Of a DNA stretch of 64,000 nt, positions 60,633 through 64,000 are shown one piece after another. The DNA is taken from positions 1 to 64,000 of the forward strand of contig NZ_JAIUGV010000004.1 in the NCBI RefSeq assembly GCF_020164745.1. Direction: 5' to 3'. The notes beneath the pieces were generated by a model. The model had not been told where the DNA came from. It did no database searches and worked only from the letters and a program-made list of their open reading frames with translations. Every line of letters begins with the position of its first letter. Position 1 is the first letter of the stretch. The stretch is from Mesorhizobium sp. ES1-4 (GTDB taxonomy: Bacteria > Pseudomonadota > Alphaproteobacteria > Rhizobiales > Rhizobiaceae). A program made the position numbers and the translations under genes.

Positions 60633-62314
60633 TGGCCGACAACAATGCCGACCCGTGGGCCAACCAATGGGCCGACCAGGGGGCCGACCCGCGGGCCGGG
60701 AAGGGAGCCGAGTGGTGGCGAGGCTGCGTCATCTACCAGGTCTATCCGCGCTCATTCCAGGACACCACGGGCGATGGCAGTGGCGATCTGGGCGGCATTA
60801 CGTCAAGGCTGGCCCATATCGCCTCGCTTGGCGTCGACGCCGTCTGGCTGTCGCCCTTCTTCAAGTCGCCCATGGCCGACATGGGCTATGATGTATCGGA
60901 CTATCGCGACGTCGACCCGATGTTCGGTACGCTGGACGATTTCGACGCGCTGGTAACCGAAGCGCACCGGCTCGGCCTGAAAATCATCATCGATCAGGTG
61001 CTGTCGCATTCATCCGACAAGCATGAATGGTTCATCGAAAGCCGCGCCAGCCGCGACAACGCCAAGGCCGACTGGTACGTCTGGGCCGACGCCAGGCCTG
61101 ACGGCGGCGCGCCCAACAATTGGCTGTCGGTCTTCGGCGGGCCATCCTGGGAGTGGGACGCGACCCGTCGGCAATACTACATGCACAATTTCCTCGCCTC
61201 GCAGCCGGATCTCAATTTCCACAACCCGGAAGTCCAGGACGCGTTGCTGGACACGGTGCGGTTCTGGCTCGAGCGCGGTGTCGACGGCTTTCGGCTCGAC
61301 ACGGTCAATTATTATGTCCACGACCGCTGGCTGCGCGGCAATCCGCCCTTGGCTTCGAGTGTTGCCGGCACCAACACGGAGACCAACACCTACCTCTATC
61401 AGGAGCATCTGTTCGACAAGACGCAGCCGGAAAACCTTGCGTTCCTGCGGCGGTTCCGCGCGCTGCTCGACGAGTATGGCGACCGCGCCGCCGTCGGCGA
61501 GATCGGCGACGAGGGCCGTTCGCTGCAGACGCTCGCCGCCTACACCTCCGGCGGCGACAAGCTTCAGATGAGCTACACTTTCGACCTGCTCGGTTCACAG
61601 TTTTCGGCGGCGCATGTGCGCGGCTGCGTCGAGGCCTTCGAAAATGCGGTTGCCGACGGCTGGGTCTGCTGGGCGTTTTCCAACCATGATGTGGTGCGCC
61701 ATGTCAGCCGCTGGACGCGACCGGACGGCGATCCCGATGCTGTGGCCAGATTCTCGATCATGCTGTTGTGTTCCCTGCGTGGCTCGATCTGCCTCTACCA
61801 GGGCGAGGAACTCGGTCTCCAGGAGGCGGAACTCGCCTATGAGGATCTGCGCGATCCCGTTGGCATCCGCTTCTGGCCCGGGGTGAAGGGCAGGGACGGC
61901 TGCCGCACACCGATGGTCTGGGAGGCGGGGGCCGACAATGCTGGTTTTTCCACCGCAAAACCCTGGCTGCCTGTGCCGGCAAGCCATCGCGCCCGTGCGG
62001 TAGACGTGCAGAACGGCGAGGAACAATCTGTGCTGTCGGCCTACCGTTCGGCGCTCGTCTTGCGCAAGCAGCATCCCGCGCTTGTCGGCGGCTCGATCCG
62101 CTTTCTCGATACGGAGGGCGATGTGCTCGCCTTCATCCGCGAGGGTGGTGGGGAGAGGCTGCTCTGTGTCTTCAATTTCGCCAGTGAGCCAGCGAGTTGG
62201 CCGTTGCTTGAGGATATCGGAACTCTCGCTTCTGTCCTGGGCGGCAACGCTTCTGTCGAGGAAAACGCGCTCTCGCTGCCGCCCCTCGGTTGCTTCCTTG
62301 GTCGGCTCGACTGA
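60629..62314 (+). CDS. GH13 alpha-glucosidase (AglA-like)
   Basis: 561 residues from ATG 60629, preceded by GGGGAAAGG and overlapping the glgX stop. The barrel starts WWRGCVIYQVYPRSFQDTTG, typical of oligo-1,6-glucosidase or alpha-glucosidase. Nucleophile Asp224 is in FRLDTVNYY, acid Glu291 in VGEIGDE, and FSNHDVVRHVS carries the third Asp. There is no signal, so it is cytosolic and would hydrolyse maltodextrins or sucrose-like glucosides. Residues 6-25 are an unusual run of tetrapeptides (NADP, WANQ, WADQ, GADP, RAGK) from a 12-base DNA period. A trehalose-synthase role is less likely because no maltokinase domain is present. Confidence 0.88.
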   Translation: MMADNNADPWANQWADQGADPRAGKGAEWWRGCVIYQVYPRSFQDTTGDGSGDLGGITSRLAHIASLGVDAVWLSPFFKSPMADMGYDVSDYRDVDPMFGTLDDFDALVTEAHRLGLKIIIDQVLSHSSDKHEWFIESRASRDNAKADWYVWADARPDGGAPNNWLSVFGGPSWEWDATRRQYYMHNFLASQPDLNFHNPEVQDALLDTVRFWLERGVDGFRLDTVNYYVHDRWLRGNPPLASSVAGTNTETNTYLYQEHLFDKTQPENLAFLRRFRALLDEYGDRAAVGEIGDEGRSLQTLAAYTSGGDKLQMSYTFDLLGSQFSAAHVRGCVEAFENAVADGWVCWAFSNHDVVRHVSRWTRPDGDPDAVARFSIMLLCSLRGSICLYQGEELGLQEAELAYEDLRDPVGIRFWPGVKGRDGCRTPMVWEAGADNAGFSTAKPWLPVPASHRARAVDVQNGEEQSVLSAYRSALVLRKQHPALVGGSIRFLDTEGDVLAFIREGGGERLLCVFNFASEPASWPLLEDIGTLASVLGGNASVEENALSLPPLGCFLGRLD

Positions 62315-62342
62315 TTGCCGCTTCGGCTGTGGCCAAACGGTC

Positions 62343-64000
62343 CTACTGAACGAGCACTGCCCGTCCGCAGGTCGCGCCGGTGACACGCACATCGGCCTCG
62401 CCGACACCGACACCCAGTGCCGAAAGCACATTGTAAAGCAGGTCGTCGACGGGCGCCGTTACGGTGTTGAGCAAAGCCACCACCGCCGGCTTGACCGTTC
62501 TGAGCAGGGTGGTCGCGTTGATCCCAAGACCAAGCAGATTGGCCGAAAGCGACAGGTCGTCGACCAGCGAGGTGGTGAGCGACTGCGAGATGTTGCGCGT
62601 CGAAACGGTCTTTACCGTCTTATTGGCGATGTCGGTCGCATTGAAGGTCAGGGTCTGCGGACTGTTGTTCGTGATCGCCATCGCGGCCGAACCCATTACT
62701 TGAACCAAGGGTATCGACAGCAGCTTGACATCGGCGATCTCTGCATTCGTAAAGGTCTGCGGCTGGCTGAAATCGGAGAAGCCGGAGGGGTTGTTGCTGT
62801 TGGCCAGGTTCAACTGGGCAATACCGGGGTGCGCGGTGATGGAAACGCTTATGCTGGACGGCCCTGTCGGACAGGTGATGTCGGTCAACTTGGCCTCGGC
62901 ATAGGCCACTTCCACATTGAGCGGCAGATTGACGGCCACAAGGCTGGCGCCGCCGCTAAGTCCGGGCGAGCCGATACCGACGGAGGCCGTCAGTTTGATG
63001 CGGGTCTGGGCGGTCCGCACGACAGTGCCGATACCGTCGACCGCCAGCCAGGGCGAGGATTGCATCGGCTCGCCGATGGCGATGCTGAGCTTGGTGGAGA
63101 GCAACCCCGGTATGGTGGCGCCGAGGTCGACCGCGGCTTGGTTGGTGCCGTTGGCGAGCACGGCGGCAGCGGTCAGCATTCCCATGGCGCTTGCGTCGAC
63201 TCCGAGACCGGACGACTGTTGCCCAAGGCCGAGGCTGCCGATGGAACCAAGGTCGACAAGAGTGCTGAGGGGGACCTTGACGGTGCTGGTCGACCTGGAG
63301 GCGATAGTCTGCAGGGCGACCTTCGCGGTATTGCCGAGGCCAGGAACATTGGCCATGGCAGTCGCGATCTGGCCGACGGTCGCCTTCGAGGCGAGGACGT
63401 CGGAATAGGTACCGGCCGTGATGTTCAGTTGTGTGGCGAGCGCGCTGACGAAGGAAAGCACGCTTACATCGGCCGAGATCAGCCCGTTGTAATCCATGAC
63501 GCTGAGCGAGATGTTGCCGCCGAGAAGTCCGCTCAAAAGTGCGTTGAGGATGCCGCCATTGACGCTGAGCAGTCTCGACCCGACCGAGAATGTCGCCAGC
63601 GGCGTCATGCTGGCCGTGGCTTGGGTGCCGATGACGGGAGTGGGGATCAGCGAGCTTGCAAAGTAGCGCTTGGGGATTTTCGCCAAAGTGACCCGGACGG
63701 CATTGTAAGGCGTCACGCCTGCCTGAAAGCGTTGGCTGACGCTGGCCGTCGACGAGGCATATCGGCCCCGCGTGACCGTCACCACCGTCTTTCCGACGGC
63801 CGCAGGCATGGTCTGGCCCGCAGCTTGAACGACGACACCCGGCATGCCGTTGTCGGTGAGCGTGGTGATGACCGCTGTGTTGACGTTATTGATGTTCGAG
63901 GCGGCGGTGATCGCCGCCAGGTCGACCATCGCCTGGGCTTCCCGGCGCTCGGTGTAGATGGAGGCTTCATCTATGGCCACCGCTGCCAGTGCCAATGCGA
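62343..64000 (-). CDS. TadG-like Flp pilus-assembly protein, N-terminus cut by window edge
   Basis: At least 552 residues; the start lies beyond 64000, since the frame stays open to the edge and the apparent start at 63995 would be a TTG. The visible N-terminal segment ALALAAVAIDEASIYTERRE, followed by AQAMVDLAAITAASNI, is the TadG/TadE-type membrane-anchor pattern, where a conserved Glu/Asp follows the helix. The remainder is Thr/Ser/Val-rich and beta-like with few charged residues. Proteins of this type are anchored in the envelope and help assemble Flp pili. No other tad genes are visible. It converges on the glycogen operon, leaving 28 bases. Confidence 0.75.
   Translation of the reverse strand, partial: ALALAAVAIDEASIYTERREAQAMVDLAAITAASNINNVNTAVITTLTDNGMPGVVVQAAGQTMPAAVGKTVVTVTRGRYASSTASVSQRFQAGVTPYNAVRVTLAKIPKRYFASSLIPTPVIGTQATASMTPLATFSVGSRLLSVNGGILNALLSGLLGGNISLSVMDYNGLISADVSVLSFVSALATQLNITAGTYSDVLASKATVGQIATAMANVPGLGNTAKVALQTIASRSTSTVKVPLSTLVDLGSIGSLGLGQQSSGLGVDASAMGMLTAAAVLANGTNQAAVDLGATIPGLLSTKLSIAIGEPMQSSPWLAVDGIGTVVRTAQTRIKLTASVGIGSPGLSGGASLVAVNLPLNVEVAYAEAKLTDITCPTGPSSISVSITAHPGIAQLNLANSNNPSGFSDFSQPQTFTNAEIADVKLLSIPLVQVMGSAAMAITNNSPQTLTFNATDIANKTVKTVSTRNISQSLTTSLVDDLSLSANLLGLGINATTLLRTVKPAVVALLNTVTAPVDDLLYNVLSALGVGVGEADVRVTGATCGRAVLVQ

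Noticed and set aside
60629..62314. Trehalose synthase TreS
   Set aside because: No maltokinase-like extension and no treY/treZ context; motifs fit alpha-glucosidase better.

Overview
The window reads as high-GC chromosomal DNA of a rhizobium, most like Mesorhizobium or a close Phyllobacteriaceae relative. This is inferred from the FrcBCA-type fructose transporter, the glgP-B-C-A-pgm-glgX-GH13 order, an LpsL-type epimerase, a fused CysN-CysC, and a copy of an intergenic palindrome that I recall as common in rhizobia. No phage, insertion sequence, CRISPR array or rRNA was seen. One tRNA-Gln is present. Nearly all genes are intact, and several are coupled by ATGA or similar overlaps.

Region by region. 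1-8.2 kb: a giant VCBS-type adhesin (N-terminal part only), a LapG-like periplasmic cysteine protease, and a type I secretion operon (outer-membrane channel, exporter ATPase, membrane fusion protein). The operon ends in an unusual ribbon-helix-helix protein with a PAS-like C-terminal half. 8.6-18.5 kb: tRNA-Gln and mostly housekeeping genes (ppdK, acyl-CoA synthetase, MBL hydrolase, bioY and small conserved proteins). 18.5-43.2 kb: a large surface-polysaccharide region. It holds lpsL, rmlACBD, a lower-GC cassette (methyltransferase, WbsX-like, GT61, sulfotransferase), a Wzm/Wzt exporter pair, a WbpM/CapD-like dehydratase, a GT2, an initiating sugar transferase, two O-antigen ligase/polymerase-like membrane proteins, cysD-cysNC-cysQ and a WbpE-like aminotransferase. 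43.4-49.2 kb: a fructose divergon, frcR-fucU-frcK facing frcB-frcC-frcA, with a striking inverted repeat between the arms. 49.4-62.3 kb: a seven-gene glycogen and maltodextrin operon. 62.3-64 kb: the C-terminal part of a TadG-like pilus-assembly protein, converging on that operon.

How it fits together. The first block looks like a secreted, protease-releasable adhesin system, with a candidate new regulator encoded in the secretion operon. The polysaccharide block makes dTDP-rhamnose and uronic or amino sugars, and it encodes everything needed to make, use and recycle PAPS, which points to a sulfated glycan. Fructose uptake and glycogen metabolism lie side by side and together cover sugar import and carbon storage.

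All calls rest on reading the sequence and on recalled family knowledge. No database search was run.
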